Source: Nitrospirota bacterium
GTDB lineage: Bacteria > Nitrospirota > Thermodesulfovibrionia > Thermodesulfovibrionales > JdFR-88
NCBI GenBank assembly: GCA_021840255.1
Contig: JAKBYX010000004.1
Span: forward strand, 1 to 64,000
Direction: 5' to 3'
Length of the DNA stretch: 64,000 nucleotides
Below, one piece after another: positions 52,555 to 61,470 of this stretch. The position numbers and the translations under genes are program-made. Below the pieces are notes generated by a model. It saw nothing but the letters and a program-made list of their open reading frames with translations, was not told the origin of the DNA and did not search any database. How positions within the stretch are numbered: the stretch's first letter is position 1; every line of letters begins with the position of its first letter.

Positions 52555-52988
52555 CCTCCCGGTAAGAAAATGCCTTACATAAGATTCTCGGGCTTGCCAC
52601 GGGAATCTCAATGGCGGGCCGGTTAAAAAACATTCCACCCATTGGACAAAAGGCCCTATAGAGCCTATGCGAGGCAATGGAAACGCCTCGGTTTATTAAG
52701 GAAAATTTGCCATTTTTCCAATCAGTTGTCTTTGTAAGAGACCCCGGTCCGACGAGGCGACCGGTGTCGAAGAATGGCGAAAATTCTTTTTTTTTGAAAT
52801 TTTTCAGTCAATTAGTTAAGAAAATTATTAACTGTCCTAAAGTTTTAATTTTAAATTTCCGAATTAAAGATAAGGAAGAAGCGCACACCCGGCTTTTTTG
52901 CGGGCAACGAATGAAAAATTCTTTGCATTGGATTCCTTGCGGTTTTTTTTTTTTTTGCCGCGGGCAGGAGTAAAGGAACAAGGGGCAT
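52555..52988 (+). other. 434-base gap with possible alternative RNA pairing
   Basis: No gene is visible. GCCTCG (52685-52690) can pair either with CGAGGC at 52670-52675 (nine-base loop) or with an identical CGAGGC at 52753-52758, the latter lying in the loop of a CCGGTC/GACCGG hairpin (52744-52764). A T-rich hairpin follows at 52770. The last 180 bases before the kinase are AT-rich and hold a 15-base T run. The mutually exclusive pairs resemble an attenuator, but the helices are short. Confidence 0.35.
52770..52795 (+). terminator. Possible rho-independent terminator
   Basis: AAGAAT (52770-52775) pairs with ATTCTT (52783-52788) around a seven-base loop and runs into nine T residues. The stem is AT-rich and short. 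It could end the HD-GYP transcript or act as the terminator arm of an attenuator for the kinase gene. Confidence 0.4.
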
Positions 52989-55010
52989 ATGGGTTTTTTT
53001 ATGCATTGGTGGAAAAACCGTATTAAGAGGGCATCTATTTATGTGAAGCCGCCGTCCCTTACGGGCAAGATACTTGCGGTAAGCCTGCCCGTGATCGTAG
53101 CGGTAAGCGTTCTTTTCTGGTGTCCTTCCATTCATTACATGAAGCGGGCTTCCCTGGACCAGGCGATAAAAACCGCCCAGTCACAATCCGGCCTGATAAA
53201 AAGCGCTCTCATATTCGGTATGCTTAAGAACCAGAGAGAGGGCATCCAGCAGACGGTGGAATCACTGGCCAGGGCAGACAACTTCACATGGCTGCGCGTA
53301 GACAACATGAACTACAGGGTCCGTTATTCATCCAACGTTCGGGAGATAAACAAGGACCTCTGTTCAGGGGCCCCGAAATACGCGTTCACAAAGAAGCCAT
53401 GGGAGATACAGACCATAGGGGGCCGGCGGGTGCTCTCCATGTTTCGCCCGATACCAAACATGAGGCCATGCTACACGGCTGCCTGCCACTATCATCCGAA
53501 ATGGCAGAAAACACTTGGTGTAATAGAGCTTGGGTATTCGCTTGAGCCCATGGACCGGCAGGTAACTACCCAGGGCTGGATGATCGCTCTTTTCGGGTTT
53601 GTCTTCATATCCGCCCTTTCGGTCCTTCTGTATTTCATTATCCGCAGGTTTGTCCTGAAACCGATCGAGACCCTGACCGGGAGGGTAAGGATGACCAGTT
53701 ATGAAGAAAAAGACTTAGACCTCTCTCGCGGCCTTGAGATAGGGACAAGAGACGAAATCGGCGTACTGGCGCGAAGCTTCAGTGCGATGACGGAAAAGCT
53801 CATGGAGAAGCACGAAGCCGCCCAAAAGGAGCTGGATGAATACAAGGCGTCGCTGCTTCAGGCCCAGAAGATGGAGGCCATCGGCGCCCTTGCCTCCGGC
53901 ATTGCGCATGACTTCAACAACCTGCTTACAGGCATCATAGGTTACGCGGAGATCGCGAAGCTTCAGAGTTCCCAGGAGAATGTGAAGGAAAACGCGGGGA
54001 TGGTAGTCAATACCGCCAGAAAGGCCGCGCAGCTTACCAGGCAGATACTTCTTATCGGAAGAAAACTGCCCCCTGAGCAGAAACCCACCGCCATCTCACA
54101 TTTCATGGACGAGTCCATGAAGATATTGAGACGCATGGTGGAGGAAAACATCGAGCTCCAGGTCTCCATCTCGTCGGGTCTTCCTCCTGTCTATATCGAC
54201 CCAGCGCAAATAACGCAGGTCCTTATGAACCTGGTGATCAACGCTCGTGACGCCATGCCGCAGGGAGGTACAATAAACATAAACATCCGGGAGTTCCGGT
54301 GCAATGAGGAGTACTGCAAGCATAACGCATATGCAAGGCCGGGGCATTTTGTCCTGCTGTCCGTCTCTGATGCCGGCCCGGGAATTCCGAAGAAGGTAAG
54401 GCACAGGATATTTGAGCCTTTTTTCACAACGAAGGAGCCCGGGAAGGGGACCGGTCTGGGGCTTGCGGTGACCCATTCTATAGTAACTTCGCACGGAGGC
54501 TGGATAAATCTGTACAGCGAAGAGGGCAGGGGGGCCAAGTTCAATATATACCTTCCTGTTTTGGAAACAGCAGCCCCGGACCAGAAGGCGCCGGGCCAGG
54601 AAAGCTATACGGGGGGAACTGAGACGATATTGATCGTCGACGACGAACCCCTTGTGAGGGACATCGGGCTTTCGATGTTGACGGAGCTTGGATACAAGGT
54701 GGTGACCGCTTCAAACGGGGCAGAGGCCGTAAGCACCTACAGGGCCAGGAGGAAAGAGATAGACCTTGTGATAATTGATAACATAATGCCCGGGATGGAT
54801 GGAATAAGCGCAGTACGGGCGCTTAAACAGATCGACAATTCCGTCAGCGTGGTTCTGTCGAGCGGCTACGTTGCGGATGCGCAAAATCTGAAGGATGCCG
54901 GTTTTAACGGCTTCCTGAGCAAGCCCTACAGCCTGGCCCAAGTGGCGGAAACCGTCAAAAGAGCGCTGGGAGCGCGAAAACAGCCCCAAAAATATTCCAG
55001 GCTTTATTAG
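52989..55010 (+). CDS. Hybrid histidine kinase with periplasmic haem-c-like sensor (CX4CH)
   Basis: Domain order: membrane segment near residues 28-48, periplasmic sensor with CYTAACH at residues 161-167, membrane segment near 197-217, HAMP, the dimerisation helix with phosphoacceptor His307 in SGIAHDFNNLL, an HATPase domain (NLVINARDAMPQGG, DAGPGIP, GTGLGL), and a C-terminal receiver (ILIVDDEPL near residue 547, phosphorylated Asp near 597 in IIDNIMPGMDG). The spacing CX4CH, instead of CX2CH, is known for haem attachment in tetraheme cytochromes c3. The sequence around it (FRPIPNMRPCY) parallels that of the HD-GYP sensor (YAPIYNEPRCY), so both sensors share a fold. No DNA-binding domain; a separate response regulator is needed. 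Confidence 0.9.
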   Translation: MGFFMHWWKNRIKRASIYVKPPSLTGKILAVSLPVIVAVSVLFWCPSIHYMKRASLDQAIKTAQSQSGLIKSALIFGMLKNQREGIQQTVESLARADNFTWLRVDNMNYRVRYSSNVREINKDLCSGAPKYAFTKKPWEIQTIGGRRVLSMFRPIPNMRPCYTAACHYHPKWQKTLGVIELGYSLEPMDRQVTTQGWMIALFGFVFISALSVLLYFIIRRFVLKPIETLTGRVRMTSYEEKDLDLSRGLEIGTRDEIGVLARSFSAMTEKLMEKHEAAQKELDEYKASLLQAQKMEAIGALASGIAHDFNNLLTGIIGYAEIAKLQSSQENVKENAGMVVNTARKAAQLTRQILLIGRKLPPEQKPTAISHFMDESMKILRRMVEENIELQVSISSGLPPVYIDPAQITQVLMNLVINARDAMPQGGTININIREFRCNEEYCKHNAYARPGHFVLLSVSDAGPGIPKKVRHRIFEPFFTTKEPGKGTGLGLAVTHSIVTSHGGWINLYSEEGRGAKFNIYLPVLETAAPDQKAPGQESYTGGTETILIVDDEPLVRDIGLSMLTELGYKVVTASNGAEAVSTYRARRKEIDLVIIDNIMPGMDGISAVRALKQIDNSVSVVLSSGYVADAQNLKDAGFNGFLSKPYSLAQVAETVKRALGARKQPQKYSRLY

Positions 55011-55066
55011 AAACTGTCTCTTCCGCTCTTTATTGTTCGGAATCGATTTTAAAACAGGTCCTGGTC

Positions 55067-55525
55067 CTAACAAACCTCGAATATGAACTCTATCTCAAGA
55101 GGGCTGTCCATGGGAAGCGCTACCACGCCCACCGCCGCGCGAACATGCCTGCCTGCTTCGCCGAATATCTGTACAAGGAAATCGGAGGCCCCGTTCAGCA
55201 CCGCGGCCTGCCCTGTAAAGCCCGGGACCCCCGCGACATATCCCGTTACCTTGACGCACCTTTTGATCTTGTCCAGTTCTCCCAGGTAACCTTTTACAAC
55301 GGCAAGGGCGTTCACCGCCGCTATCCTGGCAAGTCCGGCCCCTTCCTTTTCATCCATATCGGCGCCTAACTTCCCGGCCTTAACCAGCCTGCCTTCCTTT
55401 ACCGGCAAAAGACCGCTTAGAAAAAGAAGATTGCCGGACCTCAAAACCGGAACATATGCGCCAAGGGGCGTTGGCGGCTCCGGCAGCGCGATGCCCAGGC
55501 TGGCCAATTTTTCTTCTGGCGTCAT
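55067..55525 (-). CDS. RidA/YjgF-family enamine/imine deaminase
   Basis: RidA hydrolyses reactive enamine intermediates such as 2-aminoacrylate that arise during amino-acid metabolism. The 152-residue protein has LLFLSGLLPVKEG near residue 33, NALAVVKGYLGELDKIKRCVKVTGYV near 75 and the conserved Arg in GRHVRAAVGVVALPMDSPLEIE near residue 125. It belongs to the longer YjgF-like subgroup. Three bases separate it from leuC, and the branched-chain context fits RidA protecting IlvE-type PLP enzymes. Confidence 0.88.
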   Translation of the reverse strand: MTPEEKLASLGIALPEPPTPLGAYVPVLRSGNLLFLSGLLPVKEGRLVKAGKLGADMDEKEGAGLARIAAVNALAVVKGYLGELDKIKRCVKVTGYVAGVPGFTGQAAVLNGASDFLVQIFGEAGRHVRAAVGVVALPMDSPLEIEFIFEVC

Positions 55526-55528
55526 CTG

Positions 55529-56806
55529 CTACAGTCCGAGTTCTTCCGGCAGGCCAATCCTGCCAAGGACTGCCGATGCCGCCGCCACTGCCGGGCTTGA
55601 AAGGTAGACCTCGCTTTCCGGATGCCCCATTCTTCCAACGAAATTCCTGTTGGTGGTGGCAAGGGCCCTTTCCCCCTTTGCCAGTATGCCCATATGGCCG
55701 CCAAGGCACGGACCGCAGGTAGGCGTGGAGACGACCGCCTCGGCTTCCACGAAGATCTCGAACAACCCCTCCTTCATGGCCTCCATATATATACGCTGAG
55801 TGGCCGGTATTATCAGAAGTCTTAAATTCGGATTTACCTTCCTGCCCCTGAGTATCTGTGCGGCTTCCCGAAGGTCCTCGATGCGTCCGTTCGTGCAGGA
55901 ACCTATCACCACCTGGTCTATTCCGATGTTTGAGAGCTCCGCAGCGGGTTTGGTGTTGGAAGGAAGGCTGGGGCATGAGACCGTTGGGGGAATCTTCGAA
56001 ACATCATACTCTTTTATTTCCACGTAGGCAGCCCCCGGGTCCGAGGTGTAGAACTTGAACTCCCTCTTTGCCCTTCCCTTCACATACTGCATGGTTATAT
56101 CGTCAGGCACGATTATGCCCGACTTGCCGCCGGCCTCTATGGCCATGTTGCACATGGTAAGCCTGGCGTGCATGGGGAGGGCCCTTATCACGTCTCCCTC
56201 GAACTCCATGGCCCGGTACAGCGCGCCGTCAACGCCGATGTCTCCAATGGTATGAAGAATAAGGTCCTTTCCCCCCACCCATTTCTGCAATTTTTCCCCA
56301 TGATAAATGAATTTCATGGATTCGGGCACCTTGAACCAAAGCTCGCCCGTAGCCATTGCGGATGCCACGTCAGTTGAACCCACACCCGTTGCGAAGGCGC
56401 CAAGCCCGCCGTACGTGCAGGTGTGGCTGTCCGCCCCGATTACAAGGTCTCCGGGCAGGACAAGGCCTTCTTCCGGCAAAAGGGCATGTTCCACGCCCAT
56501 CCTTCCGACCTCGAAATAGTATTTGAGGCCATACCCGCTGGAGAATTCCCTGAGCATCTTGCACTGCTCGGCGGCTTTTATGTCCTTCTGCGGTGCAAAA
56601 TGGTCCGGGACGAACGTCACCCGCTCCCGGTCAAAAACATCGCGGGCCCCGATGCGCTTGAATTCCGATATGGCTATAGGGGCGGTTATATCATTGGCCA
56701 GAACGAAATCCACCCTGGCGTTGATAAGCTGTCCGGGATGGACCTCTTTCCCCTCGCCGCCGTCTGCCAGGTGCCCGGCAAGTATCTTCTCTGTTATGGT
56801 CATCAT
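55529..56806 (-). CDS. leuC: 3-isopropylmalate dehydratase large subunit
   Basis: LeuC isomerises isopropylmalate with LeuD in leucine synthesis. The [4Fe-4S] ligands are visible in GSCTNGR near residue 298 and TCGPCLGG near residue 358; [21 protein letters not shown] near 130 is the aconitase-family signature. At 425 residues it is the short form typical of many anaerobes and archaea. leuD is not adjacent, which is less common. ATG at 56803 is equally possible as start. Homoaconitase cannot be excluded from sequence alone. Confidence 0.88.
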   Translation of the reverse strand: MMTITEKILAGHLADGGEGKEVHPGQLINARVDFVLANDITAPIAISEFKRIGARDVFDRERVTFVPDHFAPQKDIKAAEQCKMLREFSSGYGLKYYFEVGRMGVEHALLPEEGLVLPGDLVIGADSHTCTYGGLGAFATGVGSTDVASAMATGELWFKVPESMKFIYHGEKLQKWVGGKDLILHTIGDIGVDGALYRAMEFEGDVIRALPMHARLTMCNMAIEAGGKSGIIVPDDITMQYVKGRAKREFKFYTSDPGAAYVEIKEYDVSKIPPTVSCPSLPSNTKPAAELSNIGIDQVVIGSCTNGRIEDLREAAQILRGRKVNPNLRLLIIPATQRIYMEAMKEGLFEIFVEAEAVVSTPTCGPCLGGHMGILAKGERALATTNRNFVGRMGHPESEVYLSSPAVAAASAVLGRIGLPEELGL

Positions 56807-56987
56807 GTCTGAAAACGGCCTCCTTTATATAAAAAATCTGATTGCGAAAAACCTTAAATCCCGCTTTCCTAAGTTTTTTATTATATCCCCCTGCCGTTCG
56901 CGCTGGCAAGGCTGTTAAATAAAACCTTAGTGCAATCTTCGCCTTCCCTGTTTGAGTATTTTTTATAGTCTGATATAAGATAAACAA

Positions 56988-57752
56988 ATGGGAGATGGTA
57001 GCCGCATCAAAATAACTTCCAGGTCCAGTTCTCTGCTTGAAACCAACGTAACCATTAATCTCTCCAGATACCTTGTGCTTACCGAAGTGCTTAGTGAAAG
57101 GGCGGGCGGCGGCAACATAATAACCCGTGTGTATCTGGGCGGGGAGCTTATCGACACCAGGACCTCGCGGCATCAAAGGGAAAGCGGGCGGAAGTGCCAC
57201 GAGCAAATGCAGGAGCAGCACGAATGCGCCGTGGGCCTGCTGAAAAAGGCAAAGATGGCCGGCGGAGGACAGAAGGAAGCTGAGAACTATCTCAAAGAGG
57301 CCATGGCCTTTTTAAAAAATAAGCAATACCGCATGGCCCTGGATGTGCTTTCCGAAGGGTCGGGCCGCTATCCCGAAGATGCCCTCCTGCTCTCTTATTA
57401 CGGCTGCCTTAAGGCCAGGCTTGGAGATGGCATAAAGGATGGGATATCCGGCTGCCTGAAGGCTATCAAACATACTGAGAGGCTGCCCTTTGGAGCGGAG
57501 TTTTTTTTCCCTGTCCTGTACCTCAATCTGGGCAGGGCGTATCTGGCCGCCCGGGAAAAAAAAGAGGCCGTCGGCGCTTTTGAAAAAGGGCTTGCCGCGG
57601 ACCCTGAAAACAGGGAGCTCCGCCAGGAGATGAAAAAACTTGGCGATAGAAAAAACCCCGTATTGCCGTTGCTTGGCAGGTCAAACCCCGTAAACAGGTA
57701 CGCAGGCAAGCTTCGGCACGCCCTGCAAAAAAGAAGCAAAGACAACCGGTAA
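56988..57752 (+). CDS. TPR protein with distinctive N-terminal domain
   Basis: No named family is recognised. Residues 1-60 (KITSRSSSLLETNVTINLSR, then GNIITRVYLGGELIDTRTS) form a short beta-rich domain. The rest contains TPR-like helices (AENYLKEAMAFLKNKQYRMA, VLYLNLGRAYLAAREKKEAV, GAFEKGLAADPENRELRQ). Without signal peptide it is cytoplasmic and probably a protein-interaction adaptor. Start codon ATG 56988 has little Shine-Dalgarno support (an A-rich AAACAA precedes it). Convergent with the small secreted protein gene. Confidence 0.68.
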   Translation: MGDGSRIKITSRSSSLLETNVTINLSRYLVLTEVLSERAGGGNIITRVYLGGELIDTRTSRHQRESGRKCHEQMQEQHECAVGLLKKAKMAGGGQKEAENYLKEAMAFLKNKQYRMALDVLSEGSGRYPEDALLLSYYGCLKARLGDGIKDGISGCLKAIKHTERLPFGAEFFFPVLYLNLGRAYLAAREKKEAVGAFEKGLAADPENRELRQEMKKLGDRKNPVLPLLGRSNPVNRYAGKLRHALQKRSKDNR

Positions 57753-57798
57753 GCATTAACACCAGGCCCGTTGATATTTTAATTGAATCGGGAAAAAT

Positions 57799-57896
57799 CG
57801 GGACACCGCCTCATATCTGCGGGACATCTTTTTCCCCCGCCTCATCCGCGTGTTCTGCTAAAGCGGTCTTTCTTGGTCAGAAATGGGCGTGTCCCG
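57799..57896 (+). repeat. Intergenic inverted-repeat element
   Basis: CGGGACAC (57799-57806) and GTGTCCCG (57889-57896) form perfect 8-base terminal arms of a 98-base unit; a further GGGACAT lies at about 57820 and AAAGCGGTC inside. The unit occupies the gap between two convergent genes. It looks like a short mobile or REP-like element, but no second copy is in the window. Confidence 0.5.
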
Positions 57897-57937
57897 GTCT
57901 GTTATCTCGCAAATATCTTTTTGTTATATCGTTAGTA

Positions 57938-58249
57938 TTATTTCCACGTTTTTTTCTTGCTGCATATGCAGTGCCAAAGTGGCGGCACGTTTGCGGATGT
58001 CACGCTTGGTGTGGCGTAGCAGACAAATTGATGATAATGCTCGGCCACCTGGTTGCAGGTGCACTGGGCCTCGAAATGTGATGCCGCCTGAAAGAGCTGG
58101 GAATAAGGGCCTGAAAGAAAGGGTATGGCGCCCGGCTTGCAGATCTTTTCCTTTGGGTTGATGCCGTTGTCACCGTTCTGTGCGAAAACCGTTGCGCTTA
58201 AGCCCAATACAATAAACAACGACAACAGGCAAATCACGGCTTTTTTCAT
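57938..58249 (-). CDS. Small secreted Cys-containing protein (103 aa)
   Basis: No family is recognised. A clear signal peptide (residues 1-23, AVICLLSLFIVLGLSATVFA) and AAGGAGG before the ATG at 58249 make the gene convincing. The mature protein has six or so cysteines (one after KEKI, CTC, VC, CIC), suggesting disulfides or metal binding, and an aromatic/His stretch EHYHQFVCYA. Periplasmic or outer-surface location is expected. The open frame upstream of 58249 is not used. Confidence 0.7.
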   Translation of the reverse strand: MKKAVICLLSLFIVLGLSATVFAQNGDNGINPKEKICKPGAIPFLSGPYSQLFQAASHFEAQCTCNQVAEHYHQFVCYATPSVTSANVPPLWHCICSKKKTWK

Positions 58250-58471
58250 TTTGCCTCCTTTTTCCCCGGAGAGATTTCTCCGGAAAGCGTTTTGTGGGCT
58301 GCGTTTGGAATTAATAATGTGAAACCGTGTAGTCCCTAACAAACTTTTATCAAACCGGGAAGTGGATGTCAAGGGGGAGGCGATTGTGGAATTTCCCAGG
58401 CAGTGCGGTGGCACAGGGAGGGAAGGGGGCAAGGCCCGAAGCGGCAATGCTCTGGCTATAGCTCCAGCTTT

Positions 58472-59689
58472 TTAAATGATCTCTTTTCTGCCCTGTTTGG
58501 GCAAAATGGCTATGCCGGAGGAATCTATATGGCAACGGAACATGTCCTTGTGGGGGTCGTAGCCTATGGTCTCGCCCTGCTCGATGAGGTTCTGCTTGTC
58601 CACTATGACGTTCTTGAGCCTGGCCCCTTTACGGATGACGCAGTTGTCCATTATGATGCAATTGTCAATGGTAACGCCCTTCTCCACGCGCACCCCGCTG
58701 CGGAGGACGGAGTTCCTAATGGCGGCGCCGTCTATCAGGCAGCCGTCCGCGATGGCGCTGTTCACGATCTCCCCGCTTATGATCTTTGTGGCCGCCACTT
58801 CTGAAAATGCCGGATGAATGGGCCAAAGGGTGCTCATGGGGTCGAACCCGGGGGTAAGGCCCAACATGTCCATGTTGGCGTCATAGTATGACTTTATGGT
58901 GCCCACGTCCCTCCAGTATCCGGTCTCTTCATACGGTTTTATGTCCGGGATCACATTGGTGGAAAAATCATAGGCAAACACCCGGCCTTTATCCAGGGAT
59001 GCGGGCAGGATGTGCGTGCCGAAATCATGATGCCTTTTTGCCTGCGCCTCCACGAGGGCCCGGGTGAGAAAATCCCTTCCGAATATATAATTGCCCATGG
59101 ACACGAAGGCCCTCTCCGGGTCCCCCGCCATGGGAATGGGTTCCTTGGGCTTTTCCTGGAAGGTGGCGATCCGGTGGTCGGAATCAGCCACGATAACGCC
59201 GAAGCTGGACGCCTCCTTGATGGGTACCGGCCTTGCCGCAACGGTTATATCCGCCTTCTTCTCCAGGTGGAAGTCTATCATCTGCCGTATGTCCATCCGG
59301 TAGATGTGGTCCGCCCCGAATATGATGACAAGCTCCGGATTTATCTGGCTTATGAAGTTCAGGTTTTGGAACACGGCGTCCGCGGTGCCCTGGAACCACT
59401 CCGGCCCCATCCGCATCTGCGGCGGAACGACCGCCACGAAATGCTCCCTCATGACGGAGGAGAGCACCCAGTTGTGCCTTACATGCTCAATGAGCGACTG
59501 GGACTTGTATTGGACCAGGAGATAAATGGAATATATCCTGGAGTTGATCATGTTGCTCAGGGCGAAATCGACGATCCTGTATCTGCCGCCGAAGGGGACC
59601 GATGGCTTTGACCGCATTGCCGTAAGCGGAAACAGACGTTCGCCTTTGCCTCCGGCAAGGACAAAGGCCAGTGTTGTAGGATGCGCCAT
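58472..59689 (-). CDS. glgC: Glucose-1-phosphate adenylyltransferase
   Basis: GlgC makes ADP-glucose for glycogen synthesis. The nucleotidyltransferase domain shows LAGGKGERLFPLTAMRSKP at residue 10 and FGADHIYRMD near residue 116; a C-terminal left-handed beta-helix follows (SAIADGCLIDGAAIRNSVLR, VIRKGARLKNVIVDK). The start at 59689 is supported by GGAGGAGC upstream; an in-frame ATG at 59761 would add 24 unlikely residues. The 405-residue length is normal. Other glycogen genes are not adjacent. Confidence 0.94.
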   Translation of the reverse strand: MAHPTTLAFVLAGGKGERLFPLTAMRSKPSVPFGGRYRIVDFALSNMINSRIYSIYLLVQYKSQSLIEHVRHNWVLSSVMREHFVAVVPPQMRMGPEWFQGTADAVFQNLNFISQINPELVIIFGADHIYRMDIRQMIDFHLEKKADITVAARPVPIKEASSFGVIVADSDHRIATFQEKPKEPIPMAGDPERAFVSMGNYIFGRDFLTRALVEAQAKRHHDFGTHILPASLDKGRVFAYDFSTNVIPDIKPYEETGYWRDVGTIKSYYDANMDMLGLTPGFDPMSTLWPIHPAFSEVAATKIISGEIVNSAIADGCLIDGAAIRNSVLRSGVRVEKGVTIDNCIIMDNCVIRKGARLKNVIVDKQNLIEQGETIGYDPHKDMFRCHIDSSGIAILPKQGRKEII

Positions 59690-59838
59690 CCTCTGTGCTC
59701 CTCCCCAAAATTTCTGATCTTCGCGAAAACCAAAAAACCAAAAAAGCAAAAAAAAAGTCAAAACGGCAAAAAGAAAAAAACGAAAAGGAAAAGCAAAAAC
59801 CTGTCACAATAAGCACCAGAGGCCAAGTGTCCTATGGG
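59690..59838 (-). other. A-rich intergenic tract between glgC and the peptide-binding gene
   Basis: From about 59705 to 59805 the + strand is mainly adenine with scattered C and G (T-rich on the coding strand of the neighbours). It resembles the A-rich spacers near 12550 and 26380. The glgC Shine-Dalgarno sequence lies at its edge. No other feature is visible. Confidence 0.5.
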
Positions 59839-61458
59839 CTAATTATACCACATGGTTTTTTGGCGGGGGACCCACCAGTGGATGAAGTTGTACCATATGC
59901 CAAGCGGGGCTTCCCTGACCCCGTGGAACTTCTTGTTGAGGACCTCCAGGGCATCTGGCACATAAAGGAAGGTATAGGGCTGTTCCTGCGCCAGCAGGTA
60001 GTGGAGTTTATGATATATCTGCTTCCGTTTTTTCAGGTCGAAAGTGGTCCTGCCTTCTTCTATGAGCCGGTCGGCCTCCTGGTCCTTGAAAGAGACGAAG
60101 TTGAACCCTCCGTCTTTCGTCTGGGAGGAATCGAATATCTCGTAAAGGTCCGGGTCCCTGGAAAGAGACCAACCCAGTATGACCGCTTCAAAGCGTTTTT
60201 TGTCTATGAAATCATGGAGCAGGGCCTGCCATTCGAGCACCTTTATGTTGGCTATGACGCCTGCTTTTCTCAGGTCTTCCTTGATTATCTCGGCCGCAAG
60301 CAGCCGTTCCGTGTTGCCCTGGTTCGTAAGTATCGTGAAACGGAAAGGTTTCCCGTCCTTCTGGAGAACACCCTTTTTAAGCGTCCAGCCGGCTTCCCGG
60401 AAGAGCTCCAGAGACCGGGCCGGATCGTATGAGGGGTCCGGCACATCCGGGTTATACGCCCAGGAGCCGGGAAGGAACGGTCCGGTGCATGGAGTGCCGT
60501 ATCCCATGAGGGCCCCCTTTATTATGGATGCCTTGTCTATCGCGTGTGAAAGGGCCCGCCTTATCCTTACGTCGCTGAACCGGGGGTCCAGCAGGTTCCA
60601 TCCGACGTATGTAAAACCGAACGACGGGTACTGAAAACGGTTAAAGAACTTGCGGAAAAAAGCGGAGCGGGACACGACCAGCTTGTATTGCGCGGGCGAG
60701 ACGTCCATGTAATCTATGCCGCCGAACTTAAGCTCCAAAAACATCGTCGACATATCGGGTATGATCCTCATTATGTATCTCTTTATCCCGGGTTTGCCCT
60801 CGAAATAGCCATCGAATGCCTCAAGCTCTATCCTCTGCCCCGTTATCCATTGTTTGAGCCTGTACGGGCCCGTGCCGATGGGGTGGCGGTTGAACTGCTC
60901 AGCGGACACATCCTTTCCTTCCAGGATGTGCTTTGGTATTATGCCCATCCCCCAGGACTCCAGCGCTGGGGCAAAGGGCTTTTTGTAATAGACCTTGACG
61001 GTATAGGGATCGGGGGCCTCCACCTTGTCCACCGGGCCGTAATTGCTTGAGTAAGGAGTGGGGACCTTGGGGTCGGTAACGGTCTTGTACGTAAAAAGCA
61101 CGTCCGCGGAGGTGAAATCCTTGCCGTCCTGCCATTTGACGCCTTTCCTCAAATGGAAGATTATCTCGAGCCCCCCTTTTTTGATCTCCCAGCTTTTTGC
61201 GAGGTCTCCGGTTATTTTCACATTTTTATCATATTTGGTGAGCCCGTTGAAGATGAGCCCGCTTATGTCAGCGGAGGCCGAATCTCCGGCAAAAAGAGGC
61301 AGAAGCCTTCTGGCGTCAGCAAGCGAGCCCACGACGACCGTGTCCGGCATGCCTTCGGGCGCCTTGTGGCAGGCGGCCAGAAATGAGGCGGTAATTAAAA
61401 GAAGGAAAAACCCGGCGAGGTATCTTCTATTTTTCCTGATATTAAACGGGAAAAACAC
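59839..61458 (-). CDS. Peptide/solute-binding lipoprotein (ABC transporter family 5)
   Basis: DppA/OppA-type proteins capture oligopeptides or other solutes for an ABC importer. The lipoprotein signal ends in LAAC (Cys30). The family 5 pattern is complete: LIFNGLTKYDKNVKITGDLAKSW is near residue 68, FHLRKGVKWQDGKDFTSADV near 97, and RIRRALSHAIDKASIIKGALMGYGTP near residue 300. Permease and ATPase genes are absent from the window, so the transporter partner is elsewhere or the protein serves another purpose such as sensing. It follows secG by 12 bases. Confidence 0.9.
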   Translation of the reverse strand: MFFPFNIRKNRRYLAGFFLLLITASFLAACHKAPEGMPDTVVVGSLADARRLLPLFAGDSASADISGLIFNGLTKYDKNVKITGDLAKSWEIKKGGLEIIFHLRKGVKWQDGKDFTSADVLFTYKTVTDPKVPTPYSSNYGPVDKVEAPDPYTVKVYYKKPFAPALESWGMGIIPKHILEGKDVSAEQFNRHPIGTGPYRLKQWITGQRIELEAFDGYFEGKPGIKRYIMRIIPDMSTMFLELKFGGIDYMDVSPAQYKLVVSRSAFFRKFFNRFQYPSFGFTYVGWNLLDPRFSDVRIRRALSHAIDKASIIKGALMGYGTPCTGPFLPGSWAYNPDVPDPSYDPARSLELFREAGWTLKKGVLQKDGKPFRFTILTNQGNTERLLAAEIIKEDLRKAGVIANIKVLEWQALLHDFIDKKRFEAVILGWSLSRDPDLYEIFDSSQTKDGGFNFVSFKDQEADRLIEEGRTTFDLKKRKQIYHKLHYLLAQEQPYTFLYVPDALEVLNKKFHGVREAPLGIWYNFIHWWVPRQKTMWYN

Positions 61459-61470
61459 GCACAGTTTTTT

